This document shows, piece by piece, positions 25,114 to 33,949 of a stretch of DNA of 47,248 bases; position 1 is the stretch's first letter, and every line of letters begins with the position of its first letter. The position numbers were made by a program, and so were the translations under genes. The stretch is taken from positions 1-47,248 of the forward strand of contig JAGRJR010000016.1 of assembly GCA_020442635.1 (NCBI GenBank), written 5' to 3'. The notes under the pieces are model-generated. The model was not told the DNA's origin. It saw nothing but the letters and a program-made list of their open reading frames with translations, and did not search any database. The stretch comes from Lysobacterales bacterium (GTDB taxonomy: Bacteria > Pseudomonadota > Gammaproteobacteria > Xanthomonadales > Marinicellaceae).

Positions 25114-27091
25114 AATTAATAAACTGGATGTTTTCAGTTTGTCACCTGTTGATAAGCTGGCAGGAACATTCACCGTACCTGGTGATAAATCAATATCTCA
25201 TCGTTCCATTATTTTTGGAGCTTTGGCTGAAACACCGACCAGCGTAAAAGGTTTTTTGCGCTCAGAAGATTGTCTAGCAACCTTAAACATCATGCGCCAA
25301 TTGGGCGTGCAAATTGAGGATGATGGACGAGAAATTATTGTAAACGGTGTAGGTTTGCATGGTTTGGTGTCTCCTAAAGAACCACTTGATTGCGGTAATG
25401 CTGGCACAGCCATGCGTTTATTGGCAGGGTTAATGTCAGCTCAAAAGTTTGAGAGCACTCTAGTCGGTGATGAGTCATTATCAACACGACCAATGGGCCG
25501 AGTAATTAAACCATTAAGCGCAATGGGCGCCATCATTTATTCCAACGAACAAAAAGCGCCACTCAGTTTTTCGGCTGCTGATCATATTTCTGCCATTAAT
25601 TACCAAAGCCCCATTGCCAGTGCGCAAGTTAAATCTGCAGTGCTGATAGCAGGCTTATATGCTGTTGGAAACACATCTGTCACAGAACCCAGTAAGTCAC
25701 GTGACCACACCGAAACTATGTTGAAAGGATTCGGTTGCGAGGTGATTATTGATGGCTTAACTGTTAGTGTTAAGGGACAACCTAAAATGTCTGGACAAAC
25801 CATTGAAGTACCTGCTGATGTATCATCAGCGGCATTTTTTATGGTGTTGGGTTTATGTCATCCCAATGCAGATTTCATTATCAGTAATGTCAATATCAAC
25901 CCCACAAGAAATGGTGTGATTAAAATATTGCAGCAAATGGGTGGCAGGCTGTCGTTACTTAACCAACGCAATCAAGCTGGTGAACCTGTGGCTGATATTC
26001 GGGTTCAATCATCTAAGCTCAAAGGCATAGAAATACCGCAAGAGCTGATTCCAAGTGCCATAGATGAATTTCCGATTTTGTTTATAGCTGCTGCTATGGC
26101 GGAAGGACAAACTCGCTTAACGGGTGCTGAAGAGCTGCGTCACAAAGAATCTGACCGCATCACTGTGATGATTGATGGTTTAAAACAGCTGGGTATAGAT
26201 TGTAATGAATTGCCTGATGGTGCCGAAATCAATGGTGGAAAATTGAATAGCGGTTTTGTCGATGGTCATGGTGATCACCGTTGCGCCATGAGCTTTTTGC
26301 TGGCCGGCACATTAAGTCAAGGTCAGCAAATTTCGGTTAAAGGTTGTCATAATATCGGAACGTCTTTTCCTGAATTTTTTGATCTGGTGCAATTCTTGGG
26401 AATTACAGTGAGTCGCCCAATTCCTGTGGTGACTGTTGACGGCCCTTCAGGTGTGGGTAAAGGTACGATCAGTGCCTTATTAGCCAAAGAATTAGGATGG
26501 CATCTGTTGGACTCAGGGGCAATATACCGTTCTTTGGCTTTAAAAGCGATGAAAGAGGGCGTATCTGCTGCAGATGAATCTAAATTGATCGCTTTGGCAC
26601 AAAACCTCAATCTACAATTTTCAGTTGATGCAAATAAGGGCACTCAAATTTTACTGGACGATGTTGTGGTTAATGATGATTTACGCAGTGAAGCCTGTGG
26701 CGAAATGGCTTCGAAAGTGGCTCCCATTCCAGACGTTCGAGCCGCTTTGATGCAGCGACAGAAAGATTTTCAACAAGCGCCAGGCTTAGTGGCTGACGGC
26801 CGTGATATGGGGACTGTTGTCTTCAAGTCTGCACCCTTAAAGGTATTTTTAACAGCAAATGCGGAAGAAAGGGCCAAAAGACGATATAAACAATTGCAAG
26901 AAAAAGGTGTCGGTGTTAAAATCCGCGACCTTTTAGAGGACATCGAAGCCCGAGATCTCAGGGATTCGACCCGAAAAGTGGCGCCATTGGTGCCTGCGAT
27001 GGATGCACATGTGATTGATACCAGTGCATTATCTATCGAACAAGTTTTAGCTCAAGTGGTGACTTTGGTTGAGCAAAATGTGAGTGGTTAA
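25106..27091 (+). CDS. aroA-cmk: Fused EPSP synthase / cytidylate kinase
   Basis: A 661-residue bifunctional protein in one uninterrupted frame. Residues 1 to about 430 are AroA (5-enolpyruvylshikimate-3-phosphate synthase): PGDKSISHRS, DCGNAGTAMRLL, SLSTRPMGR, LRHKESDR and DGHGDHRCAMSF. The P-loop VDGPSGVGKGT near residue 444 starts a complete CMP kinase with LLDSGAIYR, DGRDMGTVVF and AEERAKRRYKQL. The GTG start lies inside the end of hisC. In most relatives aroA and cmk are adjacent separate genes, so this fusion removes the intergenic boundary. Both domains retain catalytic motifs and should be active. Confidence 0.95.
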   Translation: MAEINKLDVFSLSPVDKLAGTFTVPGDKSISHRSIIFGALAETPTSVKGFLRSEDCLATLNIMRQLGVQIEDDGREIIVNGVGLHGLVSPKEPLDCGNAGTAMRLLAGLMSAQKFESTLVGDESLSTRPMGRVIKPLSAMGAIIYSNEQKAPLSFSAADHISAINYQSPIASAQVKSAVLIAGLYAVGNTSVTEPSKSRDHTETMLKGFGCEVIIDGLTVSVKGQPKMSGQTIEVPADVSSAAFFMVLGLCHPNADFIISNVNINPTRNGVIKILQQMGGRLSLLNQRNQAGEPVADIRVQSSKLKGIEIPQELIPSAIDEFPILFIAAAMAEGQTRLTGAEELRHKESDRITVMIDGLKQLGIDCNELPDGAEINGGKLNSGFVDGHGDHRCAMSFLLAGTLSQGQQISVKGCHNIGTSFPEFFDLVQFLGITVSRPIPVVTVDGPSGVGKGTISALLAKELGWHLLDSGAIYRSLALKAMKEGVSAADESKLIALAQNLNLQFSVDANKGTQILLDDVVVNDDLRSEACGEMASKVAPIPDVRAALMQRQKDFQQAPGLVADGRDMGTVVFKSAPLKVFLTANAEERAKRRYKQLQEKGVGVKIRDLLEDIEARDLRDSTRKVAPLVPAMDAHVIDTSALSIEQVLAQVVTLVEQNVSG

Positions 27092-27188
27092 CGGCCTAAA
27101 GGCTAAAGCCGATTATTAACGAGTATCAGGCAAGCTGATACAGATGACTTAGGTAAACGAGTCTTTTTTTAGTTTACCGGAAAACATA
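27087..27188 (+). promoter_or_regulatory. Structured rpsA leader with three hairpins
   Basis: The 97 bases between cmk and rpsA can form three stems. I: GTTAA plus CGGC (27087-27095) with GCCG (27108-27111) and TTAAC (27116-27120). II: GTATCAG (27123-27129) with CTGATAC (27135-27141). III: GGTAAAC (27152-27158) with GTTTACC (27172-27178). Only a poor Shine-Dalgarno precedes the ATG. Gammaproteobacterial rpsA leaders are known to fold into three hairpins that drive translation and S1 autoregulation, and this region fits that pattern. Confidence 0.6.
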
Positions 27189-28838
27189 ATGAGTGAAAAT
27201 TTTGAAGCAATGCTCGAATCAGAGCTGTCCAGTAAGAACATCATCCCAGGCACAATTGTAAAAGGAACTGTTGTTGACATTGAAAACGGTTTTGCCGTCG
27301 TTGATGCAGGCTTGAAATCTGAGGGTGTTATTCCATTAGAAGAATTTGGCAACGAAGTAGAAATTGGCGCAGTTGTTGAAGTGGCTCTGGAAAAATATGA
27401 AAACGGTTTCGGTGAAACTGTATTGTCTCGTGAAAAAGCCAAACGTATGTTGGTATGGGATCAATTACAAATCGCTATGGACACTGACCAAATCGTTATT
27501 GGTCAAATCACATCTAAAGTTCGCGGTGGTTTCACTGTTGAGCTGAAAGACATCAGAGCATTTTTGCCTGGTTCTTTGGTGGATGTACGTCCAGTACGTG
27601 ACCCTGGTTACCTGGAAGGTAAAGACCTTGAGTTCAAAGTCATTAAGTTAGATCAAAAACGCAATAATGTCGTGGTTTCACGTCGTGCTGTGGTTGAATC
27701 TGATTACTCTGAAGACCGTGATAAATTACTGGATTCATTGGAAGATGGTGCTATCGTTAGAGGTATCGTTAAGAACTTAACCGATTACGGTGCTTTCCTT
27801 GACTTGGGTGGTATCGATGGCTTGTTGCACATCACCGACATGTCGTGGAAACGCGTTAACCACCCATCAGAAGTGGTAGAAATTGGCCAAGAATTAGAAG
27901 TTCGTGTATTGAAATTCGACAAAGATCAACAACGTGTGTCTTTGGGCTTGAAACAATTGGGCGAAGATCCTTGGAAAGATTTGGCCAGACGCCATCCTGT
28001 TGGCTCACGTCATTTCGGTCACGTTACCAACATTACTGACTATGGTTGTTTCGTTGAAATTGAAGATGGTATTGAAGGTTTGGTGCACGTTTCTGAAATA
28101 GATTGGACCAATAAGAACATCAATCCAGCTAAAGTGGTTCAACCTGGTGATGAAGTTGAAGTTTGTATTTTGGAAATCGAAGAAAACAAACGTCGCATCT
28201 CTTTGGGTATGAAACAATGTAAGCCTAACCCTTGGGTTATCTTCTCTGAAAGCGCACAAAAAGGTGATGTTATTGAAGGTAAAATCAAATCCATCACTGA
28301 CTTCGGAATCTTCATCGGCTTGGAAGGTGGTATCGATGGTTTGGTACACTTGTCTGACATTTCTTGGAATGAGACTGGTGAAACCGCCATCAGAAACTAC
28401 AAAAAAGGTGATTTGGTTAAAGCCATTGTGTTGGTAATTGATGCTGAACGCGAACGTGTTTCTTTGGGTATCAAACAAATGGCTCAAGATCCATTTGGAT
28501 CATATGTGGCGAATAACCCTAAAGGTTCATTGGTTACTGGTAAAGTCATTGAAGTTGACGAAAAAGAAGCCATTGTTGAGTTGGAAGAAGGCGTTAATGG
28601 TGTTATCAAAGCTTTTGATGTGTCGAAAGACCGTACCGATGATGTGAGTGAAGTGCTTGCCGTTGGCGATGATGTTGAAGCTAAATTTGTTTCAATGGAT
28701 CGACGCAAGAAAATGCTGGTACTTTCAATCAAAGCAAAAGAAACTGATGAGTTGAATGATGTATTGAATGAATACAAAAAAGGCAGCTCAGGCACCACCA
28801 GTTTGGGTGATTTGCTGAAAGAACAAATGGACGACTGA
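27189..28838 (+). CDS. rpsA: 30S ribosomal protein S1
   Basis: A 549-residue RNA-binding protein that unwinds mRNA and supports initiation on weak Shine-Dalgarno sites. Six S1 (OB-fold) repeats are visible. Repeats 3-6 carry the recurring GxFV/[16 protein letters not shown] style (for example [20 protein letters not shown] and [20 protein letters not shown]). The length and a C-terminal tail ending [11 protein letters not shown] are typical. It is followed by a strong terminator. Base usage is somewhat richer in preferred codons than neighbouring genes, as expected for high expression. Confidence 0.98.
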   Translation: MSENFEAMLESELSSKNIIPGTIVKGTVVDIENGFAVVDAGLKSEGVIPLEEFGNEVEIGAVVEVALEKYENGFGETVLSREKAKRMLVWDQLQIAMDTDQIVIGQITSKVRGGFTVELKDIRAFLPGSLVDVRPVRDPGYLEGKDLEFKVIKLDQKRNNVVVSRRAVVESDYSEDRDKLLDSLEDGAIVRGIVKNLTDYGAFLDLGGIDGLLHITDMSWKRVNHPSEVVEIGQELEVRVLKFDKDQQRVSLGLKQLGEDPWKDLARRHPVGSRHFGHVTNITDYGCFVEIEDGIEGLVHVSEIDWTNKNINPAKVVQPGDEVEVCILEIEENKRRISLGMKQCKPNPWVIFSESAQKGDVIEGKIKSITDFGIFIGLEGGIDGLVHLSDISWNETGETAIRNYKKGDLVKAIVLVIDAERERVSLGIKQMAQDPFGSYVANNPKGSLVTGKVIEVDEKEAIVELEEGVNGVIKAFDVSKDRTDDVSEVLAVGDDVEAKFVSMDRRKKMLVLSIKAKETDELNDVLNEYKKGSSGTTSLGDLLKEQMDD

Positions 28839-28861
28839 TCTCAGCTCCATATTTGTTGCTT

Positions 28862-28899
28862 AAAGGGTTTGAATGATTGACATTCAAACCCTTTTTTTT
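28862..28899 (+). terminator. Rho-independent terminator after rpsA
   Basis: AAAGGGTTTGAATG (28862-28875) pairs perfectly with CATTCAAACCCTTT (28881-28894) around an ATTGA loop, followed by a run of T. This is a textbook terminator and separates rpsA from ihfB. Confidence 0.95.
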
Positions 28900-28955
28900 A
28901 TTTTCTTGATATAATTATCTTTTCATTTTCAATAGTTTAGTTATAATTGGGAATA

Positions 28956-29264
28956 ATGAAAGATTCAATCACACGTTCCGAACTTATCAATATGTTGGCT
29001 GAAAAATTTGAAGACAGTGAACTGTCCAAATCAGACATCAGCCTGTCTGTGCGCGAAATCATCAATCACATGAGTTCAACCATTGCCAATGGTGATCGCA
29101 TCGAAATACGTGGTTTCGGCAGTTTTACCTTGCGCCAAAGAAACCCTCGTATGGGTAGAAATCCAAAAACTGGGGAGCCTGTGCCTCTTGGGGCAAAATA
29201 TGCACCTCACTTTAAACCTGGGAAAGACTTAAAAGAAAAGGTCAAAGACAGGGTGGGTGATTAA
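28956..29264 (+). CDS. ihfB: Integration host factor beta subunit
   Basis: DNA-bending HU/IHF-family protein of 102 residues. The sequence starts MKDSITRSELINMLAEKF and contains IEIRGFGSFTLRQRNPRMGRN, the beta-arm with the intercalating proline, and a C-terminal GAKYAPHFKPGKDLKEK. ATG 28956 is favoured over TTG 28947. A perfect TATAAT lies at 28942-28947 with a TTTTCA -35 candidate at 28920-28925. Transcription from it would begin only 1-3 bases before the ATG, so a nearly leaderless mRNA is possible. It follows rpsA as in many gammaproteobacteria. Confidence 0.95.
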   Translation: MKDSITRSELINMLAEKFEDSELSKSDISLSVREIINHMSSTIANGDRIEIRGFGSFTLRQRNPRMGRNPKTGEPVPLGAKYAPHFKPGKDLKEKVKDRVGD

Positions 29265-29274
29265 CAACAGTTGA

Positions 29275-29949
29275 TTAAGCTGATGAGATTGCATTTTTAA
29301 TCACTGTCACCAATTGACGAAAATGTGGTTCGGCATCGATCCAGTTTTCTTTTAATTTAATCTTGAATAATGCAGTTTGCTCAACGACGTGGTCGGCAGC
29401 ACAAATTTTTGCCGAACCTAACAGCTGATGTAACTTTTCCTGTAATTCATTGAATTGATGCTCACTATACAGCTGCTCTATAACAGGTAAAAATTCTTTA
29501 AGTTGTGTTATAAACAACTGCCTTAGATGTAAAACAATGGTTTCGTCTTTGTGCGAAATTTCAAGGGCTTGTTGATGATTGAAAGCTGTGCTGTTTGTTG
29601 AATACGTACTTATGATTTTGGCCAGTTCGTCCTGCTTAACTGGCTTAAGCAAGCTGTCAACAAAATCCTTATTATCATCAAGTGAAAATGATTCAGCGGA
29701 AACCGCAATTATGGGAGTGTTCTTATAGGCGCTTTGTTGTTTTATTTGCCTGGCAGTTTCAATGCCATCCATCCCAACCATTCTGATATCCATTAAAATG
29801 GTATCAAAACATTGTTGTTGCGTTTTCTCGATGGCTTCAAAGCCACTAACCGCGCTTTCGACTGAGCAATTAAGTTTTTTTAAAGCAGATTCAAAGAAAA
29901 GGCGATTGATGTGGTTGTCATCTACCACTAAAATGTGAGGCTTATCCAT
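29275..29949 (-). CDS. Response regulator with C-terminal HPt domain
   Basis: A 224-residue two-domain phosphorelay protein. The receiver domain (about 4-115) has the acidic pair Asp10/Asp11, phosphoacceptor Asp54 in ILMDIRM, Ser84 and Lys102, all expected residues. The C-terminal half is a helical HPt domain with HQLLGSAK, where His174 is the likely phosphorylated histidine. There is no DNA-binding domain, so it acts as a relay, perhaps with a hybrid kinase elsewhere. It converges on ihfB with a 10-base gap, and its start lies 4 bases from the next frame on the other strand. Confidence 0.87.
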   Translation of the reverse strand: MDKPHILVVDDNHINRLFFESALKKLNCSVESAVSGFEAIEKTQQQCFDTILMDIRMVGMDGIETARQIKQQSAYKNTPIIAVSAESFSLDDNKDFVDSLLKPVKQDELAKIISTYSTNSTAFNHQQALEISHKDETIVLHLRQLFITQLKEFLPVIEQLYSEHQFNELQEKLHQLLGSAKICAADHVVEQTALFKIKLKENWIDAEPHFRQLVTVIKNAISSA

Positions 29950-29953
29950 TAAA

Positions 29954-31933
29954 TTGCTCCTGTTTTCCTTGTCTTATAAGAATAATACCAATCATTTATT
30001 TTTGCAAGTATTGCGATGGGGCTGCTGGTTGTTATTGATTTTGTTAGTGTCCATAGTTCGGGCTCAAACGCAACCTTGGAAAATTTCCGGATTCAATATA
30101 TTGGCACAAAAACAGGATGGTGTGGCTATAACCATCGATCAGTTTTCAGCTGCTGGCTATAACTTACAACATATAAAGTATCGATGCCCTAAAAATATTC
30201 AAATTTATCCTATACACCGCTGTGACAATGCCCAGTTGTCCCTGAAATTGAATAATCAACCCTATGAAGTGATGCTGAACACACTTTTTGATGCGAACTC
30301 ACGGTTCTGGGAACTTGAATTATCATCACTGAATCAAGAAATTTCCCTAAAAGCAAATGCAGCATCAAATGCGGTGAAAGTTATGTTGCAAAGCATTGAG
30401 CTCAATGATTTTTTTAGTGGCAATGAAGGTGTTTTAAAAGATATTAATGGTTTGATTACAGCCAATTTATTGGCAAACATATCTGATTTAACTGTGCAAA
30501 CTGAAGACCCATTGAGTTTTAATCAATTCAGCTACGAATACTCCGAAGATGTTGTGTTTTTTGAGTTAGGTGGCCAAGCAAGTTTCCAGTTTGATGGATT
30601 ACAGCAACAATTAACAGTTGAAATAGAAATTAGCAAAGGGGAGATGTTGTTTGAGTCATTGTATGCTGATTTCAGCCAATTTCCCCTGGCTATACAATTG
30701 ACGGTTGAACTAAATGGTGATTTCGATTATGACATCAAAGCTCAAATCACCAATCAACAATCGATGATATTGGATATCCATATCATTGTAGATCAACAGT
30801 TTAACTGGTTAATTCCCGAAACCAAACTTGATGTTAAAGATACACATCATTTCAATCAACAAATTCTTAACAGTATCTTGGGAATTTATGGGTTTGGTAA
30901 CACCGAAATGTCGGGTGGATTTAAAGCCAGATTGTTAACAGATGATGGTAAATTGACTTTTTTTCAAATTGATTTCAACGATTATTACGTACTGAATCAA
31001 AAAAGGAAAATTCAGGTTGATGCCTTACAAGGCCAGGTTTTTTGGAGTTTTAAACAACCATCACAAGATTCGATATTGAATTGGCAAGCGTTGTTATTAG
31101 CAGGAATGCCAATTAAAGCAGCCCAGGCTGATTTTAATCTTTCAAAAGATGTTTTCAAACTATTAGGCGAACACGTCTTTCCAGTGTTTGATGGTGCCAT
31201 TAAGATCACAGAGTTTTCCGCTGATAAGCTATTTGCAGATTCCATAGGCATGAGTCTTGAAGCAAAAATTGAACCGATCTCTCTCAAGTTAATTACTGAA
31301 AAATTAGCTTGGCCTGAAATGGCTGGTACCATCAGCGGTGCGATTCCCGGGATGGTCAAAAAAGACAGTGTAATTGAGTTTTTAGGGGCGCTTCAATTAC
31401 AAGTGTTTGATGGACAAATGCGGGTTGAAAATTTATCCTTAGAAAGATTATTTGGTGTCGCACCAGTGATAGCCGCAGATGTGACGTTTGAGGGTTTCGA
31501 TCTGGCATTATTAACTGAAACATTTGGCTTTGGACAAATCACTGGCAAATTATCTGGAATAATCAATGATTTACGTATTACCAACTGGAAAACTGACCGC
31601 CTAGATGCCCATGTTTTTACAGTTAAGACCAAAGGCGTGAAACAAACCATCAGCCAACGAGCCATTGATAATATTTCTTCATTGGGTGGTATCAAGGGGG
31701 CGATCTCTAAAACATTTCTGCGTTTTTTTGATGATTTTAGGTATAACCGCATTGAATTGAGCTGTAAATTACACAACTCAGTGTGTGAAATTGGTGGTTT
31801 AAAAAATCAAGACAATCAATTCGTGATTGTTGAAGGTGGCGGTATTCCAAAAATCAACATTGTGGGGTTTGTCAGAACCATTAATTGGTCAGAATTTATC
31901 AGTCGGTTATTGAATGCAAATTATGACAATTGA
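29954..31933 (+). CDS. YdbH-like AsmA-superfamily envelope protein
   Basis: Up to 659 residues. An N-terminal membrane anchor (LRWGCWLLLILLVSIVRAQT) is followed by a long beta-rich periplasmic part with no enzyme motif. The C-terminus (FLRFFDDFRYNRIELSCKL, then GGGIPKINIVGFVRTINW) resembles YdbH, one of the AsmA-like proteins that move phospholipids between inner and outer membranes. It is shorter than E. coli YdbH (about 880). The downstream YdbL-like gene supports the call. The start is uncertain: TTG 29954 opens the frame only 4 bases from the divergent regulator's start; TTG 30002 is an alternative that keeps the anchor. Confidence 0.68.
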   Translation: MLLFSLSYKNNTNHLFLQVLRWGCWLLLILLVSIVRAQTQPWKISGFNILAQKQDGVAITIDQFSAAGYNLQHIKYRCPKNIQIYPIHRCDNAQLSLKLNNQPYEVMLNTLFDANSRFWELELSSLNQEISLKANAASNAVKVMLQSIELNDFFSGNEGVLKDINGLITANLLANISDLTVQTEDPLSFNQFSYEYSEDVVFFELGGQASFQFDGLQQQLTVEIEISKGEMLFESLYADFSQFPLAIQLTVELNGDFDYDIKAQITNQQSMILDIHIIVDQQFNWLIPETKLDVKDTHHFNQQILNSILGIYGFGNTEMSGGFKARLLTDDGKLTFFQIDFNDYYVLNQKRKIQVDALQGQVFWSFKQPSQDSILNWQALLLAGMPIKAAQADFNLSKDVFKLLGEHVFPVFDGAIKITEFSADKLFADSIGMSLEAKIEPISLKLITEKLAWPEMAGTISGAIPGMVKKDSVIEFLGALQLQVFDGQMRVENLSLERLFGVAPVIAADVTFEGFDLALLTETFGFGQITGKLSGIINDLRITNWKTDRLDAHVFTVKTKGVKQTISQRAIDNISSLGGIKGAISKTFLRFFDDFRYNRIELSCKLHNSVCEIGGLKNQDNQFVIVEGGGIPKINIVGFVRTINWSEFISRLLNANYDN

Positions 31934-31992
31934 TTCAGCTTATATTTAAGCCCGCAATGTATAATTGAGTTTATTTCACAATAGGTGATTTT

Positions 31993-32616
31993 ATGAGTGT
32001 AAAAATTAAACCCTTGTTGCTAACCTCTTTTTTATTTGTTGCTGCTTGTGTAACAATTAATGTCTATTTCCCCGCTGCAGAAGTAGAGTCAGCGGCTGAA
32101 AAAATTGTTAAAGATGTACTTAGTAGTGAGGAAACACCCTCCACAGATGATCAAAGTAACATCAATGAAGCTTCAATGATTCGAACTATTGTCCATTATG
32201 GCAACCCTTTAAATTGGCTAATTTCATCAGCACAAGCTCAGGTTGATATTACCATTTCATCTCCGGCTATAAGTGCCTTAACAGATAAAATGAAACAACG
32301 TTACAGCAGCAGTCTGAAAACGCATCTTGAAAACAATGTGGTTGGATTTAACAACAAGGGATTTGTTGAAATTGTGGATGCTGGTCAATTAGGACTTAAA
32401 GAACGCCAGGATTTGAAAAAAACTGTGGCTGATGAAAATCGTGATCGCGAAGCTTTATACCGTGAAATGGCGATTGCCAATAATCATCCTGAATGGGAAG
32501 ACAAAATCACGGAAGCCTTCATCAAACAGTGGATTGAACAAGCCCAAAAAGGCTGGTCATATCAAGATTCTAATGACCAATGGGTGACTAAGCTGGAGTC
32601 TAACAATAATCAATGA
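31993..32616 (+). CDS. YdbL-like (DUF1318) lipoprotein
   Basis: A 207-residue lipoprotein. The signal peptide ends in lipobox VAAC with Cys19, directly followed by VTINVYFPAAEVESAAEKIV, the DUF1318 hallmark. A linker leads to a C-terminal domain with GFNNKGFVEIVDAGQLGLKE and VADENRDREALYREMA, which matches YdbL. E. coli encodes the short lipoprotein YnbE and periplasmic YdbL separately beside YdbH. Here the lipidated N-terminal strand and the YdbL domain are in one chain, so it may combine both jobs. The stop overlaps rlmD by 4 bases. Confidence 0.78.
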   Translation: MSVKIKPLLLTSFLFVAACVTINVYFPAAEVESAAEKIVKDVLSSEETPSTDDQSNINEASMIRTIVHYGNPLNWLISSAQAQVDITISSPAISALTDKMKQRYSSSLKTHLENNVVGFNNKGFVEIVDAGQLGLKERQDLKKTVADENRDREALYREMAIANNHPEWEDKITEAFIKQWIEQAQKGWSYQDSNDQWVTKLESNNNQ

Positions 32617-33944
32617 GTAAGCGCTATAACCGGCAGAAACTGCCACAAGAGCCCATTGAAATGATCATTGGAGATTTGAGCCATGATGGTCGTGGGGTAG
32701 CAAAATGGAATGACAAAGTGGTTTTTGTACAAAATGCACTTCCTGGTGAAACTGTATTGGCAAAATTGAACAGGAAAACACGACATTTCAATGAAGCGTT
32801 GGCTGTTGAGGTATTGTCTACTTCTCCTGATCGGGTAGAGCCCAAGTGTGAATTTTATGATGTTTGCAATGGCTGTTCTATGATGCATTTACAAGAACAA
32901 AAGCAAATTGATTTTAAATTCAGTACGTTAAAAAATAATTTTTACAAAATGTCTCATGTGGAACCCAAACAATGGTTACCCCCGTTAACCGATTCACATT
33001 GGCACTATCGGCGCAGAGCTCGATTAAGTGTTAAGTGGGTGGCTGCCAAGGATAAAGTGTTGGTCGGTTTCAGAGAAAAAAATGGTCGTTTTGTTGCTCA
33101 AATGGATCATTGTTTGGTGTTGGAAAAACCATTGGCTGAATTAATTCAACCTCTAAGTGACTTGTTTGCAGCCTTAGCCATTAAAGCTTTTATCCCACAG
33201 GTAGAATGTTCAATGGGAGATGATGTCACTTCCATCATCATTCGTCACATGAAACCATTGACAGCTGAAGACCAACAAAAAATTCTTGATTTTTCACACC
33301 AGCACCAATTACAGGTTTATTTGCAGTCAAAAGGGCCGAAAACAGTACAAGCCATAGAAGATTATCAAAATCCATTACAATTTCACATTGCTGGTTATGA
33401 CTTGAACTATGAATTTTTACCGAATGATTTCATTCAAGTTAACCGCAGGATGAACGAAAAGATGATTGCTCAAGCATTGGAGGCCATGGATTTACAGGCT
33501 GATGATGTGGTTTTGGATTTGTTTTGTGGACTTGGAAATTTTACCCTTCCAATGTCACAACAAGCCAGAAAAGTGGTTGGCGTTGAAGGTGATCAACAGT
33601 TGGTGGAAAGAGCAGAACATAATGCCAAGCTGAATCAATTGGCCAATGTCGATTTTCATGTGGCCGATTTAACCCAGGATCACAGTAAAAGTAATTGGTT
33701 TAATGAATATTACAGCAAAGTGTTAATAGATCCTCCTCGCAGTGGTGCGTGGGAAATATTGCCTTTGATTGCCAAAACAACAGCCAAAACTTTGGTTTAC
33801 GTCTCGTGTCACCCCGCCAGTTTGGCCAGAGACACTGATCGTTTGGTAAATGAGTTGGGGTTTACGTTGGAAAAAGCAGGTGTAATGGACATGTTCCCTC
33901 ACACTTCTCATGTTGAGTCAATGGCCATCTTCACTCGAGATTAA
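32613..33944 (+). CDS. rlmD: 23S rRNA (uracil-1939-C5)-methyltransferase RlmD
   Basis: SAM-dependent RNA methyltransferase of the TrmA/RlmD group, 443 residues. An N-terminal TRAM domain (about 10-75; GDLSHDGRGVAKWNDKVVFV) binds RNA. The 4Fe-4S cysteines are in KCEFYDVCNGCSMMH with a further one in MDHCLVL. The SAM site is DLFCGLGNFTLPM and the catalytic motifs are IDPPRSGA and YVSCHPASLARD, where Cys forms the covalent RNA intermediate. It overlaps the YdbL-like gene and ampE follows after 5 bases. Confidence 0.96.
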   Translation: MSKRYNRQKLPQEPIEMIIGDLSHDGRGVAKWNDKVVFVQNALPGETVLAKLNRKTRHFNEALAVEVLSTSPDRVEPKCEFYDVCNGCSMMHLQEQKQIDFKFSTLKNNFYKMSHVEPKQWLPPLTDSHWHYRRRARLSVKWVAAKDKVLVGFREKNGRFVAQMDHCLVLEKPLAELIQPLSDLFAALAIKAFIPQVECSMGDDVTSIIIRHMKPLTAEDQQKILDFSHQHQLQVYLQSKGPKTVQAIEDYQNPLQFHIAGYDLNYEFLPNDFIQVNRRMNEKMIAQALEAMDLQADDVVLDLFCGLGNFTLPMSQQARKVVGVEGDQQLVERAEHNAKLNQLANVDFHVADLTQDHSKSNWFNEYYSKVLIDPPRSGAWEILPLIAKTTAKTLVYVSCHPASLARDTDRLVNELGFTLEKAGVMDMFPHTSHVESMAIFTRD

Positions 33945-33949
33945 CGAAC

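Noticed and set aside
28005..28487. Minus-strand open frame of 160 codons inside rpsA
   Set aside because: The S1 repeats fully explain this sequence; repeated codons produce mirrored open frames.
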